A stretch of DNA of 64,000 nucleotides from Labilibaculum sp. K2S (GTDB lineage: Bacteria > Bacteroidota > Bacteroidia > Bacteroidales > Marinifilaceae): contig NZ_JAUCMW010000013.1 of assembly GCF_030372765.1 (NCBI RefSeq), forward strand, positions 1 to 64,000, given 5' to 3'. The translations under genes were made by a program, and so were the position numbers. Shown one piece after another: positions 63,429 to 64,000 of the stretch. The first letter of the stretch is position 1. Every line of letters starts with the position of its first letter. The notes below the pieces were generated by a model. That model did no database searches. It had not been told where the DNA came from and saw only the letters and a program-made list of their open reading frames with translations.

Positions 63429-64000
63429 ATGGATAAAAATGAAATTAGAGAGGTAATTGCCAGGAGAGCTGCTCTTGAACTGCACGATGGTGATGTAGTA
63501 AATCTTGGAATCGGACTGCCAACAATTATCCCAAATTACGTTCCTGATGATGTGAATGTGATTTTACAATCGGAAAACGGATTGTTGGGGATGGGTGTTG
63601 CTCCTGCTGAAGGAGAAGAAGACCCTGATTTTGTGAATGCCGGAGGCGGATTTATCACTTGTAAAAATGGCGCCAGCAGTTTCGATAGTTCTGTTTCTTT
63701 TGGAATCATTAGAGGTGGTCATGTGGATGTTACTATTTTGGGAGCCCTTCAGGTAGACGAAAAAGGAAATTTAGCAAACTGGATTATTCCAGGTAAAAAA
63801 ACTCCGGGAATGGGAGGAGCTATGGACTTGATCGTTGGAGCCAAAAGAGTGATTCTTGCTATGGAACATACTGCCCGGGGAAGTCACAAAATCATGACAG
63901 ATTGTGATCTCCCATTAACCGCAGCGGGTCAGGTTAATATGATTATCACAGAAATGGGTGTAATGAATATTGTTCCGGAAGGAATTCTTTTAAAAGAGAT
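63429..64000 (+). CDS. atoA: Acetoacetate CoA-transferase, subunit B (partial, runs off the window)
   Basis: The visible 190 codons begin MDKNEIREVIARRAALEL and show the beta-subunit signature DGDVVNLGIGLPTIIPNYV. The catalytic Glu49 is in LQSENGLLGMG, and GGGFITCKNG and GAMDLIVGAKRVI follow. The C-terminal end (a further 25-30 aa would be normal) lies beyond base 64000. It pairs with the alpha subunit encoded at 54137-54784, about 8.6 kb away, at the other end of the operon. Confidence 0.94.
   Translation, partial: MDKNEIREVIARRAALELHDGDVVNLGIGLPTIIPNYVPDDVNVILQSENGLLGMGVAPAEGEEDPDFVNAGGGFITCKNGASSFDSSVSFGIIRGGHVDVTILGALQVDEKGNLANWIIPGKKTPGMGGAMDLIVGAKRVILAMEHTARGSHKIMTDCDLPLTAAGQVNMIITEMGVMNIVPEGILLKE

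Overview
The window looks like a chromosomal segment of an AT-rich marine or anaerobic member of the Bacteroidota, probably a Bacteroidales/Marinilabiliales-type organism. This is an inference from gene content: TonB-dependent receptors with carboxypeptidase-like domains, a FecI/FecR pair, a two-component pair resembling RprX/RprY, promoters of the Bacteroidota type (TTG, 18-20 nt, TAnnTTTG), and almost no Shine-Dalgarno sites. The lysine-fermentation operon at the right end points to an anaerobic or facultative amino-acid fermenter.

Layout. 1-2.4 kb: a lipoprotein gene whose 3' end runs into direct repeats resembling an insertion-sequence end, then a BlaI-type repressor with two palindromic operators and a membrane sensor fusing an M56 (BlaR1-like) protease to an M23 domain. 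2.4-9.8 kb: a helical protein, a small unknown protein, a sigma factor/anti-sigma/TonB receptor operon and a lipoprotein. 10-15.4 kb: an accessory island that looks like a complete bacteriocin-like peptide system: HTH regulator, HlyD-type adaptor, C39-peptidase ABC exporter, a 58-aa double-glycine peptide and a CPBP membrane protease, with a MITE-like element and a repeated hairpin inside. 15.6-37.5 kb: mostly housekeeping (lepA, aspS, tadA, deoD, aroA, apt, dprA, gdhA, tatD, ansA) with a LytTR regulator/TonB receptor locus, a frameshifted secreted-protein gene preceded by a 22-bp array of palindromes, and an ExbB/ExbD operon. 37.7-52.9 kb: a tRNA-Arg(CCG), leuS, two tandem YitT proteins, an M23 peptidase, purN, acpP-fabF-rnc, a two-component system, several small proteins, an acyltransferase and a YugP-type protease. 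54.1-64 kb: atoD-kal-kce-kdd-kamA-kamB-kamC-kamD-kamE-atoA. The encoded enzymes take lysine through beta-lysine and 3,5-diaminohexanoate to acetoacetate and crotonyl-CoA, with a CoA-transferase whose two subunit genes sit at opposite ends. The last gene runs off the window.

Non-coding content. The most notable item is a probable small RNA of about 90 nt on the minus strand at 47.08-47.17 kb. It has its own promoter and terminator, and it carries an 18-nt segment found identically in the non-coding region at 4.55 kb. Other items are many intrinsic terminators, a REP-like element at 25.5 kb, and a set of intergenic tracts built from degenerate short word repeats in front of or between genes. 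All family assignments are from reading the sequence; no database search was run.
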